From the NCBI GenBank assembly GCA_017477325.1, contig JAFUWV010000010.1, positions 62,001 to 126,000 of the forward strand: a DNA stretch of 64,000 nt, given 5' to 3'. The position numbers and the translations under genes were made by a program. Of this stretch, positions 1 through 7,322 are shown piece by piece. The number at the start of each line of letters is the position of its first letter. Position 1 is the first letter of the stretch. The notes beneath the pieces are model-generated. The model did not search any database, was not told the DNA's origin, and was given only the letters and a program-made list of their open reading frames with translations. The stretch is from Paludibacteraceae bacterium. GTDB taxonomy: Bacteria; Bacteroidota; Bacteroidia; Bacteroidales; Paludibacteraceae.

Positions 1-436
1 TGTGTTCTGCGGAAGTGAGCGAGTCCATCTCCGCATCAGTGAAATCAAGGTACTGCGGCGCATGCTCAAGCACCCACGGTGCCAACGACAGCAACTGCTC
101 TAAATCCACCTGATACAGCGTGCTCTCTATGTTGTACTGCACGTCGCCGCCGAGCAGACGCTCCATGAAACTGTCCATGGCGGCCGCAAGGTCCTCGGCA
201 CCAACCTCTTTGCCCTCCCTGCCCGTTATCTGAATGAAGATCTTGTCCTTCACCTTCAGGTCAGAGAATGCGAGATCCACCGTCAGGTTGTCAGACGTAG
301 GAGGCAGCAGTTTGGCTATGTTCTCCTCGAACTTGCACTGCATGCCTAAAACGGCAAACAGCACCACCGTCACACACAGCGACACATACATCACCCACTT
401 GTGAGACTTAAAAAAGGTATAAATTTTTTCTGACAT
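1..436 (-). CDS. MMPL/RND-type exporter, N-terminal fragment cut by the window edge
   Basis: The reading frame is open from an ATG at 434-436 to the window edge, giving the first 145 residues. It starts with a short basic cytoplasmic stretch, a transmembrane segment at about residues 14-34, and then KFEENIAKLLPPT, which resembles the start of the first periplasmic loop in MMPL/RND-type predicted exporters of lipid-like cargo. The rest of the protein, including the other membrane segments, is off the window. A minus-strand promoter at 603-634 would give a leader of about 160 bases consisting almost entirely of a composite repeat. The divergent neighbour is a LolA-like carrier; LolA-like proteins and MMPL exporters occur together in aryl-polyene/flexirubin-type clusters, so this may be the edge of one. 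The family call rests on a fragment only. Confidence 0.6.
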   Translation of the reverse strand, partial: MSEKIYTFFKSHKWVMYVSLCVTVVLFAVLGMQCKFEENIAKLLPPTSDNLTVDLAFSDLKVKDKIFIQITGREGKEVGAEDLAAAMDSFMERLLGGDVQYNIESTLYQVDLEQLLSLAPWVLEHAPQYLDFTDAEMDSLTSAEH

Positions 437-445
437 AAGTTGTAA

Positions 446-594
446 GTTTAACGCCTCTGTGAGGCTGTTTAAAGTTTAACGTTTAATGTTTAAAGTAATC
501 TGCGCGAGAAATTATGCATTATGCATTATGAATTATGCATTAAATTAAATCTGCGCGAGATATATGCATTATGAATTATGCATTATGCATTATA
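446..594 (-). repeat. Composite intergenic repeat in the leader of the MMPL gene
   Basis: Read on the minus strand, this holds two blocks of ATAATGCATAATTCAT-type repeats, each followed by TCTCGCGCAGAT, then an array of TTAAAC-type repeats, then a hairpin with GCCTC and GAGGC arms (453-465), ending about 10 bases before the ATG. The same modules in the same order and orientation relative to the downstream gene occur at 3552-3752 before zapA. No coding potential is supported. See findings. Confidence 0.8.
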
Positions 595-602
595 AAAGCC
601 TG

Positions 603-634
603 CAAAGGTACACTTTTTTTGCAATATATGCAAA
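603..634 (-). promoter_or_regulatory. Bacteroidota-type promoter of the MMPL gene
   Basis: On the minus strand TACCTTTG (603-610) matches the Bacteroidota -7 consensus TAnnTTTG, and TTTG (631-634) lies 20 bases upstream as the -33 element. Transcription would start near 595 and run through the composite repeat before the ATG at 436. Confidence 0.6.
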
Positions 635-696
635 TTGGCACAGTGTTTGCCTATTCATTAAGAAAATTACACGCACAACAAAACTCAATAAAAGCA

Positions 697-1311
697 ATGA
701 AACGCAACATCATTTTTGTCATTCTCATCCTGTCTGCAGTATGCCTCAGCGCACAAACCATTGAAAACAAAATCCTCAACCTCAACAAGGCGCAGACCAC
801 CTACACCGCGAGTTTCACCGAGAAAATAGTCATGCCCAAGATGAAGAAAGAGACTGTCAAACGGGGCACCATGTACTATTCTTCTCCCGAGAGCCTGCTC
901 ATGCTCTACTCCGACCCTGAAGGCGACTACAGCCTTATCAAAGACGGCAAATTCATTGCTGCAAGAAAAGGACATGTGCAGAACTTCCCCATGAACGAGA
1001 AGAACAAAAGTCAGATGTATATCCTTCGTGAGACTCTGCTCGGCAGTATGTCGGGAGACCTGCAACGCGTCGCAAAAGAGAACGAGGCTGATATTCAGTG
1101 CGAAGAGAAAGCAGGGCGATATATCTGCACCCTGACAAAGCAGCAGGCTAAAGCTGTCGGTGTGAACCGCCTTGAACTGCAGTACGACAGCAAGACAGGC
1201 GCACTGCTCTCACTCTGCCTCATTCAGCACAACGGCAACTACACACTGTACGAGACCACCGACATACGTCAGAATCAGAAGATTGACGACAAGGTGTGGA
1301 ATCTTGAATAG
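697..1311 (+). CDS. LolA-like outer-membrane lipoprotein carrier
   Basis: The protein has 204 residues and begins with a signal peptide (basic start, hydrophobic core, cleavage near CLSAQ). The open frame extends upstream to 571, but ATG 697 is chosen because it alone gives a proper signal peptide and the upstream part is repeat DNA. The mature protein looks like the LolA/LolA-like family: N-terminal helix rich in N, K and Q, then alternating beta strands with the GTMYYSSPESLLMLYSD stretch, where LolA proteins have their fold-defining F/W-x-x-P-x-x-L region. Role by family: carrying lipoproteins or other lipidic cargo across the periplasm. It is divergent from an MMPL exporter, suggesting a dedicated rather than housekeeping LolA. 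A terminator lies at 1418-1446. Confidence 0.72.
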   Translation: MKRNIIFVILILSAVCLSAQTIENKILNLNKAQTTYTASFTEKIVMPKMKKETVKRGTMYYSSPESLLMLYSDPEGDYSLIKDGKFIAARKGHVQNFPMNEKNKSQMYILRETLLGSMSGDLQRVAKENEADIQCEEKAGRYICTLTKQQAKAVGVNRLELQYDSKTGALLSLCLIQHNGNYTLYETTDIRQNQKIDDKVWNLE

Positions 1312-1327
1312 CGCACAAAGAACATAC

Positions 1328-1406
1328 CAACAGCGCAGCATGCGCGTACCAACTTAATAACTTACCCACGGCTCCGCCGATCGTGAGAGCGTAGCGAACA
1401 AAGAAC
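1328..1406. repeat. Repeat cluster: GCGCA hairpin module and CGGC-GCCG module (copy 1)
   Basis: The first part, CAACAGCGCAGCATGCGCGTA (1328-1348), can fold GCGCA against TGCGC and recurs at 32671-32691 with two changed bases. It is followed by ACTTAATAACTTAC-type sequence and then, on the minus strand (1367-1406), a copy of the module centred on CGGC-N3-GCCG that also occurs at 3107-3177 and inside a gene at 35468-35536. Confidence 0.7.
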
Positions 1407-1417
1407 TTACAAACCAC

Positions 1418-1446
1418 AAAAAAAGCGAGCATCTGCCCGCTTTTTT
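1418..1446 (+). terminator. Intrinsic terminator, identical core to the one at 7190
   Basis: The sequence pairs an A-rich arm with GCGAG and CCCGC around a short loop and ends in six T. It lies about 105 bases after the LolA-like gene. The same 27-base core, including the loop, is repeated exactly at 7190-7216. Confidence 0.65.
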
Positions 1447-1615
1447 CTGTGTTATGTCTCATCTTAATATCTGCATGTTGCTCATCCTCTCACATTATGT
1501 AGAGACATTACACACAATACTTCACAAAAAGTGTGAATATGTGAACATTTATACCTTATTATTATATATTAAACAATATGGAGTAAGTTTTATGAACCCC
1601 CTCTCACACTTTCAC

Positions 1616-1650
1616 AATTATGCATTATGAATTATGCATTATGAATTATT
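1616..1650. repeat. ATTATGCATTATGAATT array
   Basis: Two alternating TATGCAT/TATGAAT units in the region between the terminator and the DUF3078 promoter. Same family as the arrays at 511-594, 3552-3604, 4031-4068 and 36059-36091. Confidence 0.75.
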
Positions 1651-1760
1651 TTGCTAACGCCTTGCTATCTCCTTGCTATCTCCTGAAACATGTGCAGGGT
1701 ATATTGGGATGACCAACTCTACAACTTATATTGTGTCCAAATGTCCGATTGTCCGATTTT

Positions 1761-1792
1761 TTTGCGTATATCGTTTTTTTGTTGTAACTTTG
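1761..1792 (+). promoter_or_regulatory. Promoter of the first DUF3078 gene
   Basis: TTTG (1761-1764) and TAACTTTG (1785-1792) are separated by 20 bases, matching the Bacteroidota -33/-7 pair. The leader to ATG 1855 is about 55 bases. Confidence 0.75.
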
Positions 1793-1854
1793 CAAAGTGA
1801 ATTTCAAAACAACAAATACAACATAAAAAAACAACACAAAAATCACAGAACAAT

Positions 1855-3102
1855 ATGAAAATCAAACATTTACTTTTTGCCTTGTGCATCATGGGCACTA
1901 CTGCTGCTTTCGCACAGGATGTAGACAAAGCCACAGTCACAGGTAATGCGGATGCTGCAAAAACAGCAGGTGACGACCTGAAAAAAATAGACACGGGCGA
2001 GAAAGCGTGGAAGTTCGACGGCGTGGTCGGCCTGAACGCTGCTGCAACAGGTCTCGTGAATTGGGCTGCAGGCGGTAAGAACAACGTCAACGGTGTGGCA
2101 TACGCCAAACTGCACCTGCTCTACCACAAAGATGCTATTGCTTGGGAGACCAATTTCGACACTGACTTCGGACTGACTTGGATTGATCAAAACGAAGACC
2201 CGTTTCAGAAGTCAAGTGATAACATCAAGTTGGCAACAAAGTTCGGTTGGGAGTTCAAGGAGAATTGGTACTTGACAGTACTTGGTGGTTTTCAGAGCCA
2301 ATATGCTCTCGGGCGTGACTATGTAGCAGGTTATAATCCTGCTATAAGTAAGTGGCTTGCACCTTCTTATACTGATGTGAGCGTCGGTATTGATTGGAAG
2401 AAGAGTTACAACGGCGCCGACTTCTCCATCTACCTCTCCCCTATCGCAGGACGCATTGCCACAGCGTATGTAGGTGAGAAATGGAATCAGAGATACACCA
2501 AAGAGGCTGCTCTTGGAGACCTGCAATATGCTATGGACCAATTAGAAAAAGGTAGTGTTGAGTATGATGTAGCAAAAGTCGCTTATGATGCAGCAGAGGT
2601 TGTGTATGATGCAGCAGGATATGAGACTGCAAAGACTGCAGGTACTGACTTCCGTTCACTTTTGCAAGAGAAATATGGCACCTATACCTATAATAATGAG
2701 ACAGGAGAGAAGCTCTATCGCAATTTCCGAGCTGAGTTTGGTTTGAGTTTCAAGGGTGCTATTGCCTATAAGTATGAGAACCTGACGCTTGGTACCACCA
2801 TCGCTCTCTTCACTCCTTATCAGGGTAAGGGCTTTAATGTGAAGGAGATATATGAAGCAGCCAATGGCAAAGACTCTTACACAGGCTATTTCGACTATTC
2901 CAACAACAACCGTTACTTCGGACACTTTGACGTGGATTGGGATGTGAACATCTCATATCAGTTCCTCAAAGTGTTGAACGTGACCCTCTCTACCTCACTT
3001 AAGTACTACAACGGTACTCTGATTGCCAATAAAGACGGTGTAGAGGCAGAACGCGTACAGTTCAAGACGGTAGTAGGCCTCGGTATCGGATACAGCTTCT
3101 AA
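1855..3102 (+). CDS. DUF3078 family outer-membrane beta-barrel protein
   Basis: The 415-residue protein has a signal peptide cleaved near AAFAQ and a beta-strand-rich body with alternating aromatic and polar residues, ending in GLGIGYSF with a terminal Phe as in outer-membrane barrels. The segment GLNAAATGLVNWAAGGKNN followed by strands containing WETNFDTDFGLTW is characteristic of DUF3078, a Bacteroidota family of unknown function. Residues about 210-255 form an Ala/Tyr/Asp-rich insertion (YDVAKVAYDAAEVVYDAA) with an internal repeat, probably an extended loop. A second, more diverged DUF3078 gene lies at 34486. It has its own promoter (1761-1792) and is followed by repeat DNA, so it is probably monocistronic or loosely coupled to the next gene. 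Confidence 0.8.
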   Translation: MKIKHLLFALCIMGTTAAFAQDVDKATVTGNADAAKTAGDDLKKIDTGEKAWKFDGVVGLNAAATGLVNWAAGGKNNVNGVAYAKLHLLYHKDAIAWETNFDTDFGLTWIDQNEDPFQKSSDNIKLATKFGWEFKENWYLTVLGGFQSQYALGRDYVAGYNPAISKWLAPSYTDVSVGIDWKKSYNGADFSIYLSPIAGRIATAYVGEKWNQRYTKEAALGDLQYAMDQLEKGSVEYDVAKVAYDAAEVVYDAAGYETAKTAGTDFRSLLQEKYGTYTYNNETGEKLYRNFRAEFGLSFKGAIAYKYENLTLGTTIALFTPYQGKGFNVKEIYEAANGKDSYTGYFDYSNNNRYFGHFDVDWDVNISYQFLKVLNVTLSTSLKYYNGTLIANKDGVEAERVQFKTVVGLGIGYSF

Positions 3103-3106
3103 TATT

Positions 3107-3285
3107 AGTTGAGAGTTCTTATCCTCGCTATGCTCGGAACGATCGGCATAGCCGTGGAGAGTTTAGAGTTTAGAGAAGTTTTATAGTTTAGAGTTGAAGG
3201 GATACTTAAGAAACTTAAGAAACATAAGGAACTTAATAGGCTTGGAACCTGAAACATGGAACCTGAAACTTGGAACCTGATTACC
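3107..3285 (+). repeat. Repeat mosaic ending in the start of the coiled-coil gene
   Basis: Order: AGTTGAGAGT plus the CGGC-N3-GCCG module with GTGGAGAGTTTAGAGTTTAG (3107-3177, copy 2 of the family also at 1367 and 35468); TTTAGAGTTGAAGG; AACTTAAGAAACTTAAG-type repeats (3206-3240); and three TGGAACCTGAAAC-type units (3242-3280). The last units overlap the first codons of the gene at 3256. Confidence 0.75.
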
Positions 3286-3555
3286 TCTCTCGAGGCGAAT
3301 ATCCTTTCCCTCCTGAAGCAGCGTGACGACCTTCAGCAGAAGGTCTCACTGCTTGCGCAAGAGAACAGCCGCCTGCGGGAGGAGATGATGCGGACGCATC
3401 ATGAGTTGGTCAATCTCAGGCAGGAGCACAACCGCCTGCGCATGGCACATGCCATGGTGGCTGACACCACAGAGCGGGAACTCGCCAAACGACAACTGAC
3501 ACGCATGATACACACCGTGGACAAAGCCATCGAAAACCTCAAAGCGTTTGAATAA
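3256..3555 (+). CDS. Small coiled-coil protein upstream of zapA
   Basis: This 99-residue protein has no signal peptide and is almost wholly predicted coiled coil: heptads of Leu with Gln, Arg and Glu from about residue 10 to 75 (SLLKQRDDLQQKVSLLAQEN), then a basic C-terminal helix. Small coiled-coil proteins directly before zapA are common in Bacteroidota and are probably division-related, but the function is not established. The start is odd: the first eight codons (MEPETWNL) are encoded by TGGAACCTGAAAC repeat units. The next in-frame ATG, about 43 codons later, would remove most of the coiled coil. A non-ATG start within the repeat is possible. Confidence 0.65.
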   Translation: MEPETWNLITSLEANILSLLKQRDDLQQKVSLLAQENSRLREEMMRTHHELVNLRQEHNRLRMAHAMVADTTERELAKRQLTRMIHTVDKAIENLKAFE

Positions 3556-3752
3556 TGCATAATGCATAATGCATAATTCATAATGCATAATTCATAATGC
3601 ATATTTCTCGCGCAGATTACGCAGATTGAGCGGATTTTTTTTTGCAGATCGTAGCGGATTGCGCAGATGTAAACATTAAACATTAAACGTTAAACTTTAA
3701 ACATTAAACTTTAAACGTTAAACGTTAAACAGCCTCTTGAGAGGCGTTAACC
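3552..3752 (+). repeat. Composite intergenic repeat upstream of zapA
   Basis: Order on the plus strand: ATAATGCATAATTCAT array (3552-3604), TTTCTCGCGCAGATTACGCAG with two further GCAGAT-containing partial repeats (3604-3668), TTAAAC array (3669-3730), hairpin GCCTC-TTGA-GAGGC (3732-3745), ending 12 bases before the zapA ATG. It reproduces the module order seen before the MMPL gene at 446-594. It sits within the presumed transcript between the coiled-coil gene and zapA. Confidence 0.8.
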
Positions 3753-3763
3753 ATTAGAGCCTC

Positions 3764-4048
3764 ATGGGCGGACAAAAGCAAAATATCACCCTTCGCATCG
3801 ACTGTCACGAGGTCAAACTCTTGGTCGAGCGTGACAAGGAAGAGGTCTACCGCAAGGCGGCACTGACTCTCAACGAGACCTATCAGCGCTATCAGCAGAC
3901 CTACCCGCAACTGTCGGTCGAGAAACTGTGGGTATATACCGCACTCGAGGTGGCTGTCAACCTGCACTCAGACATTCGCGACAAAGACCTTCAACCGCTG
4001 CTTGACAAAATTAAAAAACTTAACGACTTAATAATTCATAATGCATAA
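3764..4048 (+). CDS. zapA: Cell division protein ZapA
   Basis: The 94-residue protein matches ZapA: an N-terminal beta-rich part (ITLRIDCHEVKLLVERDKEE), then YRKAALTLNETYQRYQ and a long C-terminal helix that would form the antiparallel coiled coil of the tetramer. ZapA binds FtsZ and bundles protofilaments at the division ring in the cytoplasm. Length and layout fit the short Bacteroidota ZapA proteins. The neighbours (coiled-coil protein before, rny after, 22 bases downstream) match the usual order in the phylum. The ATG at 3764 follows the GCCTC/GAGGC hairpin of the composite repeat. Confidence 0.85.
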   Translation: MGGQKQNITLRIDCHEVKLLVERDKEEVYRKAALTLNETYQRYQQTYPQLSVEKLWVYTALEVAVNLHSDIRDKDLQPLLDKIKKLNDLIIHNA

Positions 4049-4068
4049 TTCATAATGCATAATTTATA
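4031..4068 (+). repeat. ATAATGCATAATTCAT array between zapA and rny
   Basis: Alternating ATAATTCAT and ATAATGCAT units start inside the last codons of zapA and end 2 bases before the rny ATG (4071), so the array forms the whole zapA-rny junction and occupies the ribosome-binding region of rny. No purine-rich Shine-Dalgarno is visible. Confidence 0.75.
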
Positions 4069-4070
4069 AC

Positions 4071-5600
4071 ATGAACATCATTTACATGATACTGACCCTG
4101 ATAGGTGCCATGCTGCTCGGAGCAGGTATCACCTATCTCATCTTCCGCTACGTGGCTAACGGCATTCTGCAGAAAGCCAAGGAGGAAGCGGAACTGCTGA
4201 AGAAGAACAAGATAGTGGAGGCGAAAGAGAAATTCATCGCCCTCAAACTCGAACACGAGAAACAAGTAGCCCTCTCACAGCAGAAACTGACGGAAAAAGA
4301 ACAGAAACTCTCCGAAAGAGAACGCGCACTGAATCAGAAGCAGGGCGAGTTGGCACGAGGACAGAACGAACTGCAGAAACTGCAGCAGCAGTTGCAGCAG
4401 CAGCAGTCCGCCATCGAGTTCCGCGAACGAGAAGTGGAGAAACTGCATCGGCAGGCTCAGCAGCAGTTGGAGACCATCTCAGGTCTGTCTGTGGAGCAGG
4501 CCAAGGCGCAACTCGTCGAGTCCCTGCGTGACGAAGCCAAGACCAACGCCATGGCATACGTGAACGAGATAATGGAGGACGCACGCATGTCTGCCAACAA
4601 AGAGGCAAAGAAAATCATCGTGCAGACCATTCAGCGCATCGCCACCGAGGCTGCCATAGAAAACTCTGTCAGCATCTTCCACATCGACAACGACGAAGTG
4701 AAAGGCCGCATCATCGGACGCGAGGGACGTAACATCCGTGCCTTGGAAGCTGCTACAGGTGTAGAGGTAGTGGTGGACGACACTCCTGAAGCCATCGTCC
4801 TCTCGGCCTTCGACCCCGTACGGCGCGAGATAGCACGCCTCAGTCTGCACCAATTAGTGACAGACGGACGTATTCACCCCGCACGAATAGAGGAAGTGGT
4901 GGCAAAAGTGCAGAAGCAGGTAGAGGAAGAGATCATCGAGACGGGCAAACGCACCACTATCGACCTCGGTATCCACGGTCTGCATCCCGAACTGATCAAG
5001 ATGATAGGACGTATGAAATACCGTTCTTCGTACGGTCAGAACCTGCTGCAGCATGCCCGCGAGACTGCCAACCTGTGTGCCGCGATGGCTGCCGAACTCG
5101 GTCTCAACCCCAAGAAAGCACGCCGTGCAGGACTGCTGCATGACATAGGCAAGGTGGCAGAAGACAACCCCGAGATGCCGCACGCACTCTACGGAGCACA
5201 ACTCTGCAAGCAGTACGGCGAGAAAGACGACATCTGCAATGCTGTCGGTGCTCACCACGACGAGATGGAGATGGAGACCATGCTTGCTCCTATAGTGCAA
5301 GCCTGCGATGCCATCAGTGGTGCAAGACCCGGTGCAAGGCGCGAGATAGTAGAGGCATATATCAAACGACTGAACGACCTCGAGAACCTCGCACTCAGTT
5401 ATCCCGGAGTGATTAAGACCTATGCCATTCAGGCAGGCCGCGAGCTCCGCGTCATTGTGGGAGCCGACAAGATGTCGGATAAGGATACCGAATTGCTCTC
5501 CTTCGATTTGGCGAAGCGTATTCAGGATGAGATGACATATCCCGGTCAGGTGAAGATCACCGTCATCCGCGAGACACGTGCCGTCAACTATGCTAAATAA
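4071..5600 (+). CDS. rny: Ribonuclease Y
   Basis: The 509-residue protein has the full RNase Y layout: one N-terminal membrane helix (about residues 4-26), a long coiled coil rich in Glu, Lys and Gln (about 30-175), a KH RNA-binding domain with [15 protein letters not shown] (about 212-226), and an HD phosphohydrolase domain with LLHDIGK (His356-Asp357) and AHHDE further on. It is a membrane-anchored endoribonuclease that starts mRNA decay. The length is usual for the family. It follows zapA by 22 bases and is probably co-transcribed. A strong terminator follows at 5612. Confidence 0.97.
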   Translation: MNIIYMILTLIGAMLLGAGITYLIFRYVANGILQKAKEEAELLKKNKIVEAKEKFIALKLEHEKQVALSQQKLTEKEQKLSERERALNQKQGELARGQNELQKLQQQLQQQQSAIEFREREVEKLHRQAQQQLETISGLSVEQAKAQLVESLRDEAKTNAMAYVNEIMEDARMSANKEAKKIIVQTIQRIATEAAIENSVSIFHIDNDEVKGRIIGREGRNIRALEAATGVEVVVDDTPEAIVLSAFDPVRREIARLSLHQLVTDGRIHPARIEEVVAKVQKQVEEEIIETGKRTTIDLGIHGLHPELIKMIGRMKYRSSYGQNLLQHARETANLCAAMAAELGLNPKKARRAGLLHDIGKVAEDNPEMPHALYGAQLCKQYGEKDDICNAVGAHHDEMEMETMLAPIVQACDAISGARPGARREIVEAYIKRLNDLENLALSYPGVIKTYAIQAGRELRVIVGADKMSDKDTELLSFDLAKRIQDEMTYPGQVKITVIRETRAVNYAK

Positions 5601-5611
5601 ACTACTGCTTC

Positions 5612-5636
5612 AAGCCCCGCTATGCTGCGGGGTTTG
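5612..5636 (+). terminator. Intrinsic terminator after rny
   Basis: CCCCGC and GCGGGG arms around a 6-base loop (AAGCCCCGC-TATGCT-GCGGGGTTT), followed by a T-rich tail, 12 bases after the rny stop. Confidence 0.8.
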
Positions 5637-5663
5637 TTGTATATAAACATATAACACACTACC

Positions 5664-7031
5664 ATGAAAACTCTCCCTCTGATTGCAGGTATAGCACTAT
5701 TGGCTATATCATCTGTGGCTGCTCATGCTGCCACCTATTCCACTGAAGACAAGAAACGCTGCTTCAGTGAAGACACCAACAACAAGACTATCACCTTCCT
5801 CTATTGTCTTGACTCGGGCTTTTGGTCAGGCACAGTCACCTCCTGCTATGTCAGAGGCTCTTTCAATGGATGGAAATCAGTGGAGCAATGCAAACTGACT
5901 CTTGATGCAGAAAGCAACTGTTGGACTGTCACCCTACCCTTTGATTATGTCAATCAGCCCGGTAACTCAGGACAACCCGAGTATAAGTTCTATGTCAATG
6001 GTAGTTACAAAGATGCTCCCTCATGGCTCACCAACGGATATAAATTCAAGAACGGCTCCAACAATCAGATTGTAGTCTTCTCCACTGATGACTTCGAACA
6101 GATAAAACAGAACAGCGAGCAGGCAAATGTGATTAGAGAACTCTCTTCCTTCAATCTCTCTTCTGATGTGGATAGGGCTGTGATAGCCAACTTCCGATGT
6201 GTGCCCGGCACTAAAAACCTCTATCGTTCTTATCACCCTTATAAGGCTACCGACCATAAGAATAATGGCAACCTGACAGAGTACGAGAGGCTTCACTATG
6301 TCAAATATCTTGCTGCTGCCAATGGTATCCGCTCTGATATATGCCTGAGTGAGAATGAAGAGAAATCACTCACCACTTACACCTGCAACTCAGTTAAGTA
6401 TCAGGAAGTTATCCCTATATACTACAACCGCATCATTGCCGAGAAGAATGTGCTCTATGTCAATGCAGGCAAAGGTACTCCTTCTTACAATGAGGTCTAT
6501 TACAACTCCACCTCCTCCACCTTCGGTGCATGGGTCAAAGAGATAGTGGAATTTATCATTAGTGACTCGCACCCTGCTCCTTTTCAGATTCATTGCAGAC
6601 TTGGGACTGACCGAACAGGAGTCTTCTGCGGAGTATTGGCGGCTCTGTGTGGAGCCTCTTGGGAACAGATAGCAGAGGACTATCAACACAGCAATGATAT
6701 GCAAATACGTGAATTCCGTGACTATCATATCCTTGCATATAGCTTCCGCAAGATATTGGGAGTAGAAGACTTGAGTCAGGTGGACGACCTGAGTAAAGCC
6801 ATGTGTGAGTATTTCATCACTAAAGGTTTTCTCACACAGACTCAGATAGATGCTCTTGTGCAGAAACTGAATGCAGATGTGGAGCGCATACCTGTGCAGG
6901 AAGACATGGAGACTGCCCTTCAGACCATCTCTAACCACACAAGTAAGGTAAGAAAAATACAAACCCCTGAAGGCCTTTTCATTGACAACGGACAACACAG
7001 ATTCACTCTCCTCGGCGAATTGGTGAACTAA
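5664..7031 (+). CDS. Secreted tyrosine/dual-specificity phosphatase-like protein with N-terminal Ig-like module
   Basis: The 455-residue protein has a signal peptide (cleavage near AAHA-ATYS), then an Ig-like module with CYVRGSFNGWKS (about residues 66-77) that resembles the AMPK-type glycogen-binding/CBM48 fold, and then a phosphatase domain with HCRLGTDRTG (about 310-319), the CX5R signature of cysteine phosphatases with Cys311 and Arg317. The signature is intact, so the enzyme is probably active. The C-terminus (GLFIDNGQHRFTLLGELVN) resembles the short T9SS-linked tail seen on two other proteins here, so it may be surface-exported. Possible substrates are phosphotyrosine, phosphoinositides or inositol phosphates; none is shown. 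No clear promoter; it begins 28 bases after the rny terminator. Confidence 0.72.
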   Translation: MKTLPLIAGIALLAISSVAAHAATYSTEDKKRCFSEDTNNKTITFLYCLDSGFWSGTVTSCYVRGSFNGWKSVEQCKLTLDAESNCWTVTLPFDYVNQPGNSGQPEYKFYVNGSYKDAPSWLTNGYKFKNGSNNQIVVFSTDDFEQIKQNSEQANVIRELSSFNLSSDVDRAVIANFRCVPGTKNLYRSYHPYKATDHKNNGNLTEYERLHYVKYLAAANGIRSDICLSENEEKSLTTYTCNSVKYQEVIPIYYNRIIAEKNVLYVNAGKGTPSYNEVYYNSTSSTFGAWVKEIVEFIISDSHPAPFQIHCRLGTDRTGVFCGVLAALCGASWEQIAEDYQHSNDMQIREFRDYHILAYSFRKILGVEDLSQVDDLSKAMCEYFITKGFLTQTQIDALVQKLNADVERIPVQEDMETALQTISNHTSKVRKIQTPEGLFIDNGQHRFTLLGELVN

Positions 7032-7062
7032 TTCATAAATTGACCGCCTACGGCTGTAAGAG

Positions 7063-7131
7063 GTAAGACCGCTGCGCTGAAAGAAGTTAGACCGCTGCGC
7101 TGAAAGAAGTAAGACCGCTGCGCTGAAAGAT
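7063..7131 (+). repeat. Three tandem 23-base repeats
   Basis: Units start at 7063, 7086 and 7109 and share GTAAGACCGCTGCGCTGAAA; units 1 and 2 differ at one base and unit 3 at its last base. They are directly joined, without spacers. A partial, more diverged unit (GACCGCCTACGGCTG) precedes at 7042. Confidence 0.9.
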
Positions 7132-7189
7132 AAAAAGAAACTTAATGACACTACGGATACTTAAGATACTTAACAACTTAACAACCCCC

Positions 7190-7217
7190 AAAAAGCGAGC
7201 ATCTGCCCGCTTTTTTT
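7190..7217 (+). terminator. Intrinsic terminator, duplicate of the one at 1418
   Basis: A-rich arm, GCGAG, short loop, CCCGC and seven T. The 27-base core is identical to 1419-1445, including the loop, which suggests duplication rather than independent origin. Confidence 0.65.
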
Positions 7218-7314
7218 CATAGCCTGCAACCTTTGCCATCGGACATTCGGACAACCGGACATATTTTTCTACATTATCCGTCAATAAGTATTCGGCAGTT
7301 CGGAATTTTTGTGC

Positions 7315-7322
7315 TACCTTTG
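7315..7322 (+). promoter_or_regulatory. -7 box of the large Ig-fold gene
   Basis: TACCTTTG matches TAnnTTTG. The -33 region has only a degenerate match (TTCG at 7291). It argues for ATG 7369 rather than ATG 7336 as the start, since 7336 would leave a leader of only a few bases. Confidence 0.6.

Larger units (their letters stand above)
1312..1854. other. 543-base intergenic region between the LolA-like gene and the DUF3078 gene
   Basis: In order this holds a repeat cluster (1328-1406), a terminator (1418-1446), about 150 bases with several GTGTGAA/TTCACA words (near 1520-1615) that I cannot assign, an ATTATGCAT array (1616-1650), a pair of TGTCCGATTGTCCGATTT repeats near 1740 that resembles CGGACATTCGGACAACCGGACA near 7242, and the promoter of the DUF3078 gene. 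I see no convincing gene in it. Confidence 0.6.

Noticed and set aside
571..696. N-terminal extension of the LolA-like protein
   Set aside because: It is coded by repeat DNA and places the signal peptide 43 residues inside the protein.
1454..1630. A 58-codon open frame between a terminator and an ATTATGCAT array
   Set aside because: It has no promoter, ends inside a repeat array and shows no family feature. It cannot be ruled out as a small protein but is not supported.
511..4068. The ATTATGCAT/ATGAATT arrays as a CRISPR array
   Set aside because: Units are about 9 bases, directly joined, with no unique spacers and no cas genes nearby.
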